Shown here one piece after another: positions 35,060 to 44,524 of a DNA stretch of 64,000 nucleotides. Every line of letters begins with the position of its first letter. Within the stretch, counting starts at the first letter, position 1. The stretch is from Syntrophobacter sp963666995 (GTDB lineage Bacteria > Desulfobacterota > Syntrophobacteria > Syntrophobacterales > Syntrophobacteraceae): the NCBI GenBank assembly GCA_963666995.1, contig OY762941.1, positions 3,658,001-3,722,000 on the forward strand, in the 5' to 3' direction. The notes beneath the pieces are model-generated. The model made no database searches, had not been told where the DNA came from, and was given only the letters and a program-made list of their open reading frames with translations. A program made the translations under genes and the position numbers.

Positions 35060-35241
35060 TATATTTCGACATTGCTGTAAGCTTTCGAATGCTTGGCGTG
35101 AATCCGCACAAATGCCTTTACGGATGGATTGTCCGTCGAGAAACAGTGACGCGATTGAGGAATAGGATCTGGTGTACGATGGATATATGTCTGAAAAGAT
35201 ACCGCCTAACAACCTGAATGTGAATCAACCGGAGGTAAGAA

Positions 35242-37005
35242 ATGCCCTTTGACGCCATAAAGATGAAGGATTGGCAAATTTCCGAGGAAGCCGAAACGAA
35301 TATGCCGACACCCCGGGAATGGGGAGAAAGACTTTCTCTGAAAAATGACGAGATCCTGCCGATGGGACGGCTCTGCAAGCTGGACTTTTTGAAAATCATG
35401 AATCGTCTGAAAGACCGTCCCGACGGCAAGTATATAGAAGTGACCGCCATCACGCCGACCCCCCTGGGGGAGGGCAAGAGCACCACTTCGGTGGGCCTGA
35501 TGGAGGGTTTGGGGAAAAGAAAGCTGAACGTCGGCGGGTGCCTGCGGCAGCCTTCGGCCGGGCCGACCATGAACGTCAAGGGGACTGCCGCCGGCGGCGG
35601 AAACGCGCTTCTGATCCCCATGACCGAATTCTCGCTGGGACTCACGGGCGATATAAACGACATCATGAACGCCCATAACCTGGCCATGGTGGCTCTGACG
35701 GCCAGGATGCAACATGAGCGCAACTATAGTGACGAACAACTGCAGCGTCTTAGCGGCATGCGAAGGCTCGACGTCGATCCGACCAGGGTTGAAATGGGAT
35801 GGGTGATCGACTTTTGCGTGCAGTCCCTTCGCCGCATCATCATCGGGATCGGCGGAAAGCAGGATGGGTTCATGATGGAATCAAAATTCGGGATAGCGGT
35901 GAGTTCCGAACTGATGGCGATTCTGTCCATTGTGAACGATCTGGCCGATTTGCGAAAGCGCATGGGTGAGATCACCGTGGCTTTTGACAAGAAGGGGAAT
36001 CCCGTTACGACTGGGGACCTGGAAGTTGCGGGTGCGATGACCGCATACATGAGGAACACGATCAACCCGACTCTCATGTCCACGGCGGAATATCAGCCGT
36101 GCATGGTTCACGCCGGGCCTTTCGCCAATATAGCCGTCGGGCAGTCATCCATCATCGCCGACCGCCTCGGCCTCAAGATGTTCGACTACCATGTAACGGA
36201 GAGCGGATTTGCCGCAGACATCGGGTTTGAGAAATTCTGGAATGTAAAATGCCGTTTCAGCGGCTTGAAACCCCATGTTTCGGTCCTGACCACGACGATT
36301 CGGGCGCTCAAAATGCACGGAGGAGGGCCGAAGGTGGTGGCGGGCCTAGCCCTGCCGGAGGACTACACCCGGGAGAACCTCAAGCTTCTCGAGGCGGGAA
36401 TTCCCAACATGGTGCATCATATCCGGACCATCCGCAAATCCGGCATGAACCCGGTGGTCTGCATCAACGCCTTCAGCACCGACACGAAGGCTGAAATTTC
36501 GCTGGTAAAGAAATACGCTGAAGAAGCGGGCGCACGCTGCGCCGTGTCGGAGCATTGGGCGAAAGGCGGCGAAGGGGCACTGGAACTTGCCGATGCCGTG
36601 ATAGATGCCTGCGGGGAAGAGAGCCAATTCAAGTTTCTCTATCCGCTTGAAATGAAGTTGAGGGAGCGGGTGAATCTCATTGCAAAAGAAGTCTACGGGG
36701 CGGCCGGCGTTTCATGGACTCCCGAGGCCGAAGCGAAGGCCAGGATGCTGGAATCCGACTCAAAATTCGATCAATATGCGACAATGATGGTGAAGACCCA
36801 CCTCAGCCTGACCCATGATCCTGCCGTCAAGGGCGTTCCGACGGGATGGACTCTGCCCATTCGCGATGTGTTGATCTACTCGGGAGCCAAATTCCTGTGT
36901 CCCTGCGCCGGAACCATCAGCCTGATGCCGGGCACGTCCTCCAATCCGGCCCTGCGCAGGATTGACGTCGATGTCAACACGGGAAAGGTTCACGGGCTGT
37001 TTTAG
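35242..37005 (+). CDS. fhs: Formate-tetrahydrofolate ligase
   Basis: The 587-residue protein follows GGAGGT (35231-35236). The P-loop is TPLGEGKST, and the segments QPSAGPTMNVKGTAAGGG and GPFANIAVGQSS are diagnostic. The enzyme joins formate to tetrahydrofolate using ATP, or runs backwards to make ATP from 10-formyl-THF. With FolD next door it connects formate to methylene-THF, the C1 donor or product of PanB. Confidence 0.97.
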   Translation: MPFDAIKMKDWQISEEAETNMPTPREWGERLSLKNDEILPMGRLCKLDFLKIMNRLKDRPDGKYIEVTAITPTPLGEGKSTTSVGLMEGLGKRKLNVGGCLRQPSAGPTMNVKGTAAGGGNALLIPMTEFSLGLTGDINDIMNAHNLAMVALTARMQHERNYSDEQLQRLSGMRRLDVDPTRVEMGWVIDFCVQSLRRIIIGIGGKQDGFMMESKFGIAVSSELMAILSIVNDLADLRKRMGEITVAFDKKGNPVTTGDLEVAGAMTAYMRNTINPTLMSTAEYQPCMVHAGPFANIAVGQSSIIADRLGLKMFDYHVTESGFAADIGFEKFWNVKCRFSGLKPHVSVLTTTIRALKMHGGGPKVVAGLALPEDYTRENLKLLEAGIPNMVHHIRTIRKSGMNPVVCINAFSTDTKAEISLVKKYAEEAGARCAVSEHWAKGGEGALELADAVIDACGEESQFKFLYPLEMKLRERVNLIAKEVYGAAGVSWTPEAEAKARMLESDSKFDQYATMMVKTHLSLTHDPAVKGVPTGWTLPIRDVLIYSGAKFLCPCAGTISLMPGTSSNPALRRIDVDVNTGKVHGLF

Positions 37006-37098
37006 GCAGCAATCGGGTGATGTTTGCCTAATCTGAGCGATTCCACGGGAGATGTCGCCGGGTCTGGAATGTCTTCAGTGAATCACACCCCCACCCCG

Positions 37099-37119
37099 CC
37101 TCCCCCGTCAAGGGGGAGG
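37099..37119. terminator. GC hairpin between fhs and folD
   Basis: CCTCCCCC (37099-37106) pairs with GGGGGAGG (37112-37119) across GTCAA. No T-run follows, and purine-rich GGGAGGGG repeats continue to about 37180. It may attenuate rather than end transcription into folD. Confidence 0.5.
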
Positions 37120-37215
37120 AGCTAAACGCTTATTCCCTTCCCTTGGCGGGAGGGGAGGGGCGAGGGGAGGGGGAGGAAATCGCTTATCAGGGCTTAACCA
37201 TGGGGAGGATCAACA

Positions 37216-38106
37216 ATGTCTGCAAGGTTGCTCAGCGGAACGCAAGTCGCCGGGGAGATTCGGGCGGAACTCAAGCTCGAAGTCAATGCCATGAACTCCA
37301 TGTACGGGGTTGTCCCCGGGCTGGCGACCATTCTGGTCGGATCGGACAAGGCGTCCCAGAGCTATGTCCGGGGAAAACAGTCTACGGCTCACGAACTGGG
37401 GTTTTACTCAATACAGCGTGATCTGCCCGCGGATCTGAAAGAGGAAGCGCTCATCGACCTGATTGCGAGCTTCAATGCGGATCCCAAAGTCCACGGAATC
37501 CTCGTTCAGTTGCCTTTGCCCCGGCACATCAACGAAGAGAAGGTCCTTCTTTCCATCGATCCGGGAAAGGACGTAGATGCGTTCCATCCCGTGAACGTCG
37601 GGAAGCTCATGATCGGCAAGCCCGATTATCTGCCGTGCACTCCGGCCGGCATCCAGGAATTGCTTCTCCGCTCGGGCGTGCAGATCTCGGGGGCTGAAGT
37701 CACCGTAGTGGGCCGGTCAAACATCGTCGGCAAGCCCATTGCCATGATGCTGATGCAAAAGGGGCCGGGCGGCAATGCGACCGTTACGGTCTGCCACACC
37801 GGGACAAAGGACATCGCCTTTCACACCAGGAGAGCGGATATCCTCATCGTCGCGGCCGGCACGCCTCAGTATATCAGGGGAAATATGATCAAGCCCGGAG
37901 CGGTCGTGATCGATGTGGGGGTGAACGAAGTCGGCAGAACGGCGGATGGAAAACGCATCCTCAAGGGTGATGTCGCTTTCGAGGAGGCCGTCAATGTCGC
38001 GGGTGCGATAACTCCCGTGCCCGGCGGGGTGGGCCCGATGACGATCACCATGCTCATGAAGAATACGGTCAAGGCCTGCAAACTGCTCAACCATATCAAT
38101 AGCTGA
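37216..38106 (+). CDS. folD: Bifunctional methylene-THF dehydrogenase / methenyl-THF cyclohydrolase
   Basis: The 296-residue protein follows GGGGAGG. The FolD hallmarks are the lysine segment SYVRGKQ, VQLPLPRHI, VVGRSNIVGKP and the end PGGVGPMTITML. It interconverts 5,10-methylene-THF and 10-formyl-THF with NAD(P). It ends 205 bases from the convergent hexulose-phosphate synthase-like gene. Confidence 0.97.
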   Translation: MSARLLSGTQVAGEIRAELKLEVNAMNSMYGVVPGLATILVGSDKASQSYVRGKQSTAHELGFYSIQRDLPADLKEEALIDLIASFNADPKVHGILVQLPLPRHINEEKVLLSIDPGKDVDAFHPVNVGKLMIGKPDYLPCTPAGIQELLLRSGVQISGAEVTVVGRSNIVGKPIAMMLMQKGPGGNATVTVCHTGTKDIAFHTRRADILIVAAGTPQYIRGNMIKPGAVVIDVGVNEVGRTADGKRILKGDVAFEEAVNVAGAITPVPGGVGPMTITMLMKNTVKACKLLNHINS

Positions 38107-38311
38107 CGCCGGTTCCGGGTTACAACGGATCGGAGTCAGTCAACAGTGTGGGGACTGTGCGCCCCACACCCCCCACGCCTCTGCGCGGCGTAGGGCAGCG
38201 TTGCGGCAGCGCTTACATCGAGAAGCACTGGACCCCGGCCTTCGTGTTTGGACGTTTGCCTCGTTCCCACGTATAAAAAGCCGTGCGGAAGCGGTTTCCC
38301 GGGCTGTAGAA

Positions 38312-38998
38312 TCAAGGACTTGGAAGGAAGGTATCAAAGGCCGGTTTGAATGCTCGGGCCGATGCCGCCGGATCGGGGGAACCGGTGATCGCACTTCCGA
38401 CGATGAGACCCCTTGCTCCCAATCCGGAAACGGCTTCCACGTCTTCCGGCCGCAGGCCGCCGGCAATGAACACCGGGATGGAGACGCTTTCGCACACCTT
38501 CCGAACAGTCCCGAGCGATTCCTCGAAACTTTCGGCGACCGGGGGATGTCTCTTCGGAAGATGAACGCAGATCTCGTGCGCGTTCCTTTGGGCGGCCTCC
38601 CGAGCGGCACTCAAAACATCCGTGCATCCGATGAGATCCACCATCACCTTGCCTCCCCAAACCCGGGCCGCCTCAGAAGCACCCACCCATGTGACCCGGT
38701 CCGCCGCTGCCGCCACAACGGTCACGACGGAAGCTCCCGCTTCGAATGCAGCGTCGGCGATGCGCCGGCCGGCATCGCAGATCTTGGTGTCCGCTATTAT
38801 CGGCAGAGACGGGTAGTGTTCCCTGAAAGTCCGGACCACGGCCAACCCGCCGAAAAGCAGCAAAGGCGTGCCTATCTCTATCCGGTCAAGGCAAGGGACG
38901 GTCTTCCGCGTCACCTCGACGGCCTCTTCGACGGATGTCATGTCGAGAGCGATCTGCAACAGCAGGGATGAACCCGCAGGGTCACTGGATGATTGCAT
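38312..38998 (-). CDS. 3-hexulose-6-phosphate synthase / KGPDC-family TIM-barrel enzyme
   Basis: The 228-residue protein belongs to the orotidine-phosphate decarboxylase suprafamily. It has LQIALDMTSVEEA, the metal site IEIGTPLL, the signature ADTKICDAG and the phosphate loop IAGGLRPED with GLIVGSAITG. Members either join formaldehyde to ribulose 5-phosphate, split it off, or decarboxylate 3-keto-L-gulonate 6-phosphate. Its start overlaps the kinase gene by 17 bases, so it most likely acts on the kinase's sugar-phosphate product. Synthase versus decarboxylase cannot be settled here. Confidence 0.87.
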   Translation of the reverse strand: MQSSSDPAGSSLLLQIALDMTSVEEAVEVTRKTVPCLDRIEIGTPLLLFGGLAVVRTFREHYPSLPIIADTKICDAGRRIADAAFEAGASVVTVVAAAADRVTWVGASEAARVWGGKVMVDLIGCTDVLSAAREAAQRNAHEICVHLPKRHPPVAESFEESLGTVRKVCESVSIPVFIAGGLRPEDVEAVSGLGARGLIVGSAITGSPDPAASARAFKPAFDTFLPSP

Positions 38999-40715
38999 GC
39001 TGTTCGGGGTCCTGCTTCGGTGGATTTTCCGGTTTTGGCCAGATCAGTTCCCGGAGAGTCTCCATGCGCCCGAAGATTTCCTCATATCGGGCGTGTTCGT
39101 TCTCCTCGGGGCGGAACTGTCTCACGACCGTGATTCTCCTCGCCATGTCGCTGACGGGTACCCCATGGACCGACTGCCAGGCCAACATTGCGGCCCCGGC
39201 CGCCGTCTCCTGGCCCTGGTTGGTGATCGCTACGGGAACGTTGAAGACATTTGCCTGGAGTTGAATCCATTCGTTTGATTTGAGGAATCCTCCGCTCGCT
39301 CTCAGCTCGAGAGGCTGACCTGCCTGTTCCACGAGGACCCGGAAGACCGAATACAACCCGAGGCTGATGCCTTCGAGCAGGGCGCGGGCCAACTCGGCAG
39401 GCCCGTGAGTCGGTGACAGTCCGATGAACGCTCCCCTCAGATCCTCCCGCCACAGAGGGCTGCGCTCCCCGTGCACGTAGGGAACGAAAAGCAGGCCGTC
39501 GGCGCCTGGATTGGCCTGAAAACCGAGGCGCATAAGACCGTAAGGTTTGACAAGCGCCGAGGATAGCTGTGCGGGGCTTTGCTCGGAATGCCCTCTGGAA
39601 ATCGCCTGAATCGTTCCGTTCACGAGATCGCTGAACCACGACAGGATGTTCCCGCCGTTATTGACCGCGCCTCCCAGGACCCAAAGTCCGTTGATGAGAG
39701 GATAGGCCCATGTTCTCGCCTTCGAATCGATTTCTCTCTGCCCGGAGCTTAAACGCACCGCGCCGCTCGTTCCTATCATGCAGCTTCCCAGGCCGGCCTT
39801 GATGCATCCCAGTCCCAGATGAGACAACACGCCATCCGAAGCGCCGATCACCACGGGGATTCCGTGAGGCAACACAAGTCTGTCGGCGACATGAGAAGCA
39901 ACCGTAAGCTTTTCCGTCGGCGCGTGGATGCTCGGAAGCCTCTCCGGGGGTACTTCCAGCCATGTCAGGAGTTCCCTGTCCCATTCGTTTGCAACAGGGT
40001 CATACAAGCCGGTCGCGGTCGCCATGGAGGAATCGACCGCCCATTCGCCGGTCAGGCGGTAGAGTACGAAATCTTTGAGGCCGGCAAGGATTATCTTTTC
40101 GGCACCTTGCTGCTGAAACGGTTGAAGAGCGGCGTCCCCCTCCCCAGCGTAAGCGAGGCTGTCCTTGAGGAAGCGGTCCATCCCATGCCTTCGCCACCAC
40201 AAAAGCTTGGCCGGCCAGTAACTTGCGTGAGCGGGACAACCCGTTCGGCGGTATGCGCTCAGACCGAACCGGCCCCTGATTTCCTCCGCCTCTGCCGCCG
40301 ACCTCGCATCGCCCCACAATGAAGCCGGAGTCAGGGGGGAATATTCGAATTGCCTTCCCGCCGCGGGATGGGGAGGGCCGAAAAGAGCGAGGCTGCTGAC
40401 GGTCCCTGCAAGACAGAGGGCCGAGATTTTCGCGATACCCTTCAGCCTTACGGCTACGGCGGCAATGCATTCCTCAGCCGCTTCCGCCACATCGAGGGGG
40501 TTCTGTTCCACCCCTCCGCCGGGGCGAACCCGCACCTTGTAGGAACGCCTCTCCTCGGCAAGCGACGTAAGGTTGCGATTGAAGGCTACGGCACGCACGC
40601 CGCTGGTCCCGAGATCGATTCCCACGACCACGATTTCACTGGCGGCCCCGGACGTAAAGGGTCTTTGCCGGTCTTCAGATTCCTCTACATCCCCGTTGCC
40701 GGGTTCATGCACCAT
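38982..40715 (-). CDS. FGGY-family carbohydrate kinase
   Basis: The 577-residue protein starts at the ATG two bases after the upstream stop; a TTG at 40730 is the less likely alternative. It has the N-terminal ATP/sugar domain GIDLGTSGVRAV, GASDGVLSHLGLG, GTSGAVRL and the C-terminal FGGY part with LRASGGFLKSNEW. The gluconate/xylulose kinase branch fits best. It should phosphorylate the sugar or sugar acid released or imported by the operon's other products. Confidence 0.93.
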   Translation of the reverse strand: MVHEPGNGDVEESEDRQRPFTSGAASEIVVVGIDLGTSGVRAVAFNRNLTSLAEERRSYKVRVRPGGGVEQNPLDVAEAAEECIAAVAVRLKGIAKISALCLAGTVSSLALFGPPHPAAGRQFEYSPLTPASLWGDARSAAEAEEIRGRFGLSAYRRTGCPAHASYWPAKLLWWRRHGMDRFLKDSLAYAGEGDAALQPFQQQGAEKIILAGLKDFVLYRLTGEWAVDSSMATATGLYDPVANEWDRELLTWLEVPPERLPSIHAPTEKLTVASHVADRLVLPHGIPVVIGASDGVLSHLGLGCIKAGLGSCMIGTSGAVRLSSGQREIDSKARTWAYPLINGLWVLGGAVNNGGNILSWFSDLVNGTIQAISRGHSEQSPAQLSSALVKPYGLMRLGFQANPGADGLLFVPYVHGERSPLWREDLRGAFIGLSPTHGPAELARALLEGISLGLYSVFRVLVEQAGQPLELRASGGFLKSNEWIQLQANVFNVPVAITNQGQETAAGAAMLAWQSVHGVPVSDMARRITVVRQFRPEENEHARYEEIFGRMETLRELIWPKPENPPKQDPEQHAIIQ

Positions 40716-40717
40716 AC

Positions 40718-41233
40718 TCAAGACTCCCAACCCACGGCGGGTGAAACCGCCTGCGGTTCGTCCCGGTTGTCCAGTTCGAGAGCGAGACCCTGTTCCTCGA
40801 CGCCGGGCCTGACAAAGAGGAGTCGTAAGCCGCTTTGGGCTCTCCTCTCAAAAGCGAGATCAACTCCTTCGATCTTCGCAATGACCAGATCGCAAAGGTA
40901 CAGCACCCGGCATCCCGGCTCCAGATGCCCGCCGAAGGAATGATCGAGGTCCGCCACCTCCATGTGCGCATGGATCTCCCCTCCGGCTATGATTCCGTGG
41001 ATTCCGAGGACTTCCAGAGGCGCATGGATGGTCGTGAATTTGTCTTCGGGGGGCAGTGAGTTCCCTGTTACCGAATGAAACCGGCACCTGTCGATGGTGC
41101 CGTACCCGGTGAGGATAACGCCGTTCAGAATCCCGTGCGTCGATGCATAACGATGCAGGGATTCATACACATCCTCGTTGCGGTCGAGATGAACAATATG
41201 AAGTCTTCCCAGAGTTCCATTGCCGTAATTCAT
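40718..41233 (-). CDS. PPC (DUF296) domain protein
   Basis: The 171-residue protein starts at the ATG twelve bases after AGGAGG. The domain shows GILNGVILTGYGTI, then the histidine cluster GEIHAHMEVADLDHSFGGHL typical of the PPC fold, whose histidines bind zinc in known structures. Bacterial single-domain PPC proteins have no firm role; plant relatives carry AT-hooks and bind DNA, but no AT-hook is seen here. Its place in a sugar operon suggests a metabolic role. The C-terminal 40 residues match nothing I know. Confidence 0.8.
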   Translation of the reverse strand: MNYGNGTLGRLHIVHLDRNEDVYESLHRYASTHGILNGVILTGYGTIDRCRFHSVTGNSLPPEDKFTTIHAPLEVLGIHGIIAGGEIHAHMEVADLDHSFGGHLEPGCRVLYLCDLVIAKIEGVDLAFERRAQSGLRLLFVRPGVEEQGLALELDNRDEPQAVSPAVGWES

Positions 41234-41358
41234 GATTTGACATTGCCTCCTGAACTCCTGATAAACCCCGAAGCGCAGACGGCAAGGGGCAAACCCGGAT
41301 ATTTCCGTAGTGACGGAATGATTGTTCCGCATGTACACACAAGTCCCGCCATTTCAAA

Positions 41359-42444
41359 TCAACGGGGCTCAACCTTCCCGTCCGGCTTCGCGCCGCATGA
41401 TTCACGCACGATGAGTCGCGGCTTCAGATAAACGTCCTCGAAATCCGCTTCCTGATCCGGGGGCCTGTTTCGGGATATCAGCTTGAACAAAATGCGGGCT
41501 GCCGCAAGTCCCATTTCATGAGATGGCTGAGCCACGGTCGTCAGCGGCGGATTGACGATCCGTGCCCACTCCGTTTCATCGAATGCGGCGAGCGCCATGT
41601 CTCCCGGAACTCGAACATCGAGATCGATCAGGGCCTTCCATGCGCCGGCGGCCATGAAATTGTTGCAGATGAATATGGCGGTCGGAAGCTTTTCGGGGGG
41701 CAGCGCCATGAGTTCCCACACTCCCTGGTAACCGCTCGCCTCCTGGAAGTCACCGAAATAGATGAGTTCCGGCGAAACCCCCAGCCCGCGCGACTTCATG
41801 GCATCGAGATAGCCTTTGAGCCGGTCTGCGCCCGTATTGATACTCTGAGGCCCGGCGATGATGGCGATCGACCTGTGTCCCAGGTCGATGAAGTGCTTGA
41901 CGGCCTCGAAAACGCCGGCCCGGTTGTCGGTCAATACCGCGGGTCCGCCGAACCCGGGAGGGCGCCGGTTTACGAAGACCCACGGCAATTTCTGATCCTT
42001 CAATATCTGCAAGTGTTCCGCCTGTTTCCCTGCCGCGGAAATGATGACCCCCTCGACGCGCTTTTCACACAACAGCCTGACGAACATCCGTTCCTTTTCG
42101 ACGTCTCCGTCCGTGTTGCAGAGCAGTTGGTGATAGCCCAGGGGAGCCAGGACTTCTTCGATCCCTCTCACGACGTGTCCGAAAAAGGGATTGGCGATAT
42201 CATTTATAATCACGCCGATCGTTTGCGTCTTTTGGCGTCTGAAGCCTCGTGCGATGGCATTCGGGTGGTATCCGAGCGCGCGGGAGGCTTCCAGAACGCG
42301 AGCCTTCAGCTCGTCGCTGACAAAGCCGGTCGAATTCAACACGCGGGAAACCGTAGCGGTCGACGTCCCCGCGCGGGAAGCAAGTTCCCGGATGGTTGCA
42401 GTCTTGCCCGGAGCGCCGGGGCTCACGTTGTCGCGCTTTTTCAT
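41359..42444 (-). CDS. LacI-family transcriptional regulator
   Basis: The 361-residue protein has the N-terminal helix-turn-helix and hinge (TIRELASRAGTSTATVSRVLN, with GYHPNAIARG following) and a periplasmic-binding-fold sensor domain (TIGVIINDIANPFF, VEGVIISAAGK). LacI-family proteins usually repress until a sugar or sugar phosphate binds. A matching operator-like palindrome at 46783-46803 lies upstream of the first gene of this same operon, so autoregulation is expected. Confidence 0.95.
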   Translation of the reverse strand: MKKRDNVSPGAPGKTATIRELASRAGTSTATVSRVLNSTGFVSDELKARVLEASRALGYHPNAIARGFRRQKTQTIGVIINDIANPFFGHVVRGIEEVLAPLGYHQLLCNTDGDVEKERMFVRLLCEKRVEGVIISAAGKQAEHLQILKDQKLPWVFVNRRPPGFGGPAVLTDNRAGVFEAVKHFIDLGHRSIAIIAGPQSINTGADRLKGYLDAMKSRGLGVSPELIYFGDFQEASGYQGVWELMALPPEKLPTAIFICNNFMAAGAWKALIDLDVRVPGDMALAAFDETEWARIVNPPLTTVAQPSHEMGLAAARILFKLISRNRPPDQEADFEDVYLKPRLIVRESCGAKPDGKVEPR

Positions 42445-42462
42445 CTCAAATGTCCTCGCGCA

Positions 42463-43743
42463 TCACATCAGCAGGTTGGGCAGCCACATCACCAGTTGCG
42501 GTACAAAAGCAAAAAGGAAAAGAAGCAGCGTCATAACGGCAAGGAAGGGAACGATGGCGTAGCTTATTTTCTCAAAAGGCACCTGTGCAATGCCGGATGC
42601 AACGAAGAGGCAGACGCCGACAGGCGGAGTGAGCGTACCGATGCAGATGTCGATGCACATGAGCACGCCGAAGAACACGGGGTCGATCCCGGCGTTTAAG
42701 ATCACCGGATATAAAACGGGCGTCATGATGATGATGATCGCCGGCCCGTCGAGGAACATTCCGAGGATCAACAGCACCGCGAGAATCAGGGTCAGGATGA
42801 CGGCCGATGACGCCCCCAGGCCGACAAGCGACTGCGCAACGATCTGGGGAATGCGCTCGAAAGCCATGACCCAGCCGAAGATGGAAGCCGTGGCAAACAC
42901 AAATAGAACGATGCCCGACGTAATGGCCGTGTTGATAAAGATTTTGGGAACATCCCTGATGCTGAGGACCCGGTAGACCAGGGTCGCCACGAGGAAAGCA
43001 TAGACGACTCCGATCAGTCCGGCTTCGGTCGGGGTGACGACCCCGAGGACGATGCCGCCGATCATGGCGACCGGTGTGAGCAGGGCGAGAAAAGAGTCGA
43101 CGAAAGACAGGAGCATTTCCTTCAGGGTCTTGCGTTCTTCAGCGGGGTGCCCCTCTCTTCGAGCGTAAACGTACGACAGCCCCATCAGGGCGAACCCTAT
43201 GATGATCCCGGGGATATAGCCCCCAAGAAACATCTTGCCTATCGATACATTGACGATGGAGCCGTAGAGGATCATCGGTATGCTGGGCGGAATGATCGGG
43301 CCGATCGAACCTGCGGCCGCGACCAGCGCCGCGGAAAAGTCCTTGCGGTACCCTTTGGACACCATTGCGGGAATCATGACGGAACCGACGGCGGTGGCAT
43401 CCGCTATCGCCGATCCGGTGACCCCGCCGAAAAACATTGCCGCGATGACGGTGACATAGCTCAGCCCGCCGCGTATGTGCCCCACCATCGAAGACGCAAA
43501 GCGCACGATCCGCACCGTAATGCCGCCGAAGTTCATGAGTTCGCCGGCCAGGATGAAAAGGGGGATGGCGGTCAGCGCGGTGGAATCGATTGCGGCGAAC
43601 ATTTTCTGGGGGATAAGTTCCAGACCCACCGTGGGCAGGCGTATGACGAAATAGAGAAGCGAAGAAAATCCGAGCGCGACGGCGATCCCGATTCCCCCCA
43701 GGATCAATACGAGAAACAAAACCAGAAACGGCACGGCATTCAT
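42463..43743 (-). CDS. TRAP transporter large permease (DctM family)
   Basis: The 426-residue protein is a highly hydrophobic DctM subunit with about a dozen membrane helices, and the typical segments LFILAGELMNFGGIT, GPIIPPSIPMI and LTPPVGVCLFVASG. It carries out Na+-driven uptake of an acid-type ligand with the small permease and binding protein. Its start overlaps the stop of the small permease gene by four bases. Confidence 0.95.
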   Translation of the reverse strand: MNAVPFLVLFLVLILGGIGIAVALGFSSLLYFVIRLPTVGLELIPQKMFAAIDSTALTAIPLFILAGELMNFGGITVRIVRFASSMVGHIRGGLSYVTVIAAMFFGGVTGSAIADATAVGSVMIPAMVSKGYRKDFSAALVAAAGSIGPIIPPSIPMILYGSIVNVSIGKMFLGGYIPGIIIGFALMGLSYVYARREGHPAEERKTLKEMLLSFVDSFLALLTPVAMIGGIVLGVVTPTEAGLIGVVYAFLVATLVYRVLSIRDVPKIFINTAITSGIVLFVFATASIFGWVMAFERIPQIVAQSLVGLGASSAVILTLILAVLLILGMFLDGPAIIIIMTPVLYPVILNAGIDPVFFGVLMCIDICIGTLTPPVGVCLFVASGIAQVPFEKISYAIVPFLAVMTLLLFLFAFVPQLVMWLPNLLM

Positions 43744-44219
43744 GCGTTTCGCCTCCAGAAGGCCCTTCGGCCGGCCTGAGCAAGGACCTCGATGAGCATG
43801 AGAAAAGAACCCAGGGGAATGGCAAGGTATGCGTAAGCCATCGGCAGGCCCGTGGCGGGCATCACCTCCTGAACTTTGATCACATGAAGAACCAGGCGCA
43901 TGCTGTAAAAGGTGACCACCCCAAGAAAAATGCAGGTAATCAGCACTCCGATTCCCATGACAAGCACTCTAATCCCCTGGGGAAGCATTTCAACGAGCAC
44001 GTCCACTCTGATGTGGGTCCTTCGTCTCATCGCCCCATATGCGCCCAGAAACGCGACCCACACGAAAAACGTTCTGGCCGCTTCGTCCCCCCATGCAAGG
44101 GGGTGGTTAATGACATAGCGGAAAAAAACATTCAGGCCGATGGACACGATCATCCCTGTCATAAGGATGACAAGGACCACCCCGAGCAGAGAATCGATGA
44201 TATTGTTCGCGGAACGCAT
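43740..44219 (-). CDS. TRAP transporter small permease (DctQ family)
   Basis: The 159-residue protein has four membrane helices. The ATG at 44219 (after AAAGGGAAA) gives the family length; an upstream in-frame start would add a charged stretch. The DctQ features NVFFRYVINHPLAWGDEAARTFFVWVAF are in the second helix region. It bridges the binding protein and the large permease. Confidence 0.93.
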   Translation of the reverse strand: MRSANNIIDSLLGVVLVILMTGMIVSIGLNVFFRYVINHPLAWGDEAARTFFVWVAFLGAYGAMRRRTHIRVDVLVEMLPQGIRVLVMGIGVLITCIFLGVVTFYSMRLVLHVIKVQEVMPATGLPMAYAYLAIPLGSFLMLIEVLAQAGRRAFWRRNA

Positions 44220-44524
44220 CTTACGTTTCCCTTTCCGGTGAAGCTTTCGAGAACGAATCTCAGAGGAAGCAAACTGATATACTCGCACTTCCCCTGGTTT
44301 CACCGAAGTTCGCTACGTTCAGGACGGAGGCGGTTGCCTCGCTGTCCGGGCTGTTTGCCTTCCTTCCGGAAGCGATCGGATTTGCCGTTTCTCTCTCCCC
44401 GCACTGAGGCGAGGAGAGAGAGGCGAGGGAGGGGGATTCACGCCGTCAAAAAGCTGGATAATTGTCTCCTCCCTCACGGACTCCCCATTCAAAGGGAGGG
44501 CCCCGGGATACTCTCCGGTGCGTA
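44220..44524. other. Gap between TRAP binding-protein and small permease genes
   Basis: About 300 bases without a gene. CTCTCCCCGCACTGAGGCG and GAGGAGAGAGAGGCGAGGGAGGGGG stretches around 44391-44433 form imperfect hairpins, similar to the purine-rich elements near 37120 and 20230. A role in making more binding protein than permease is likely. Confidence 0.4.
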
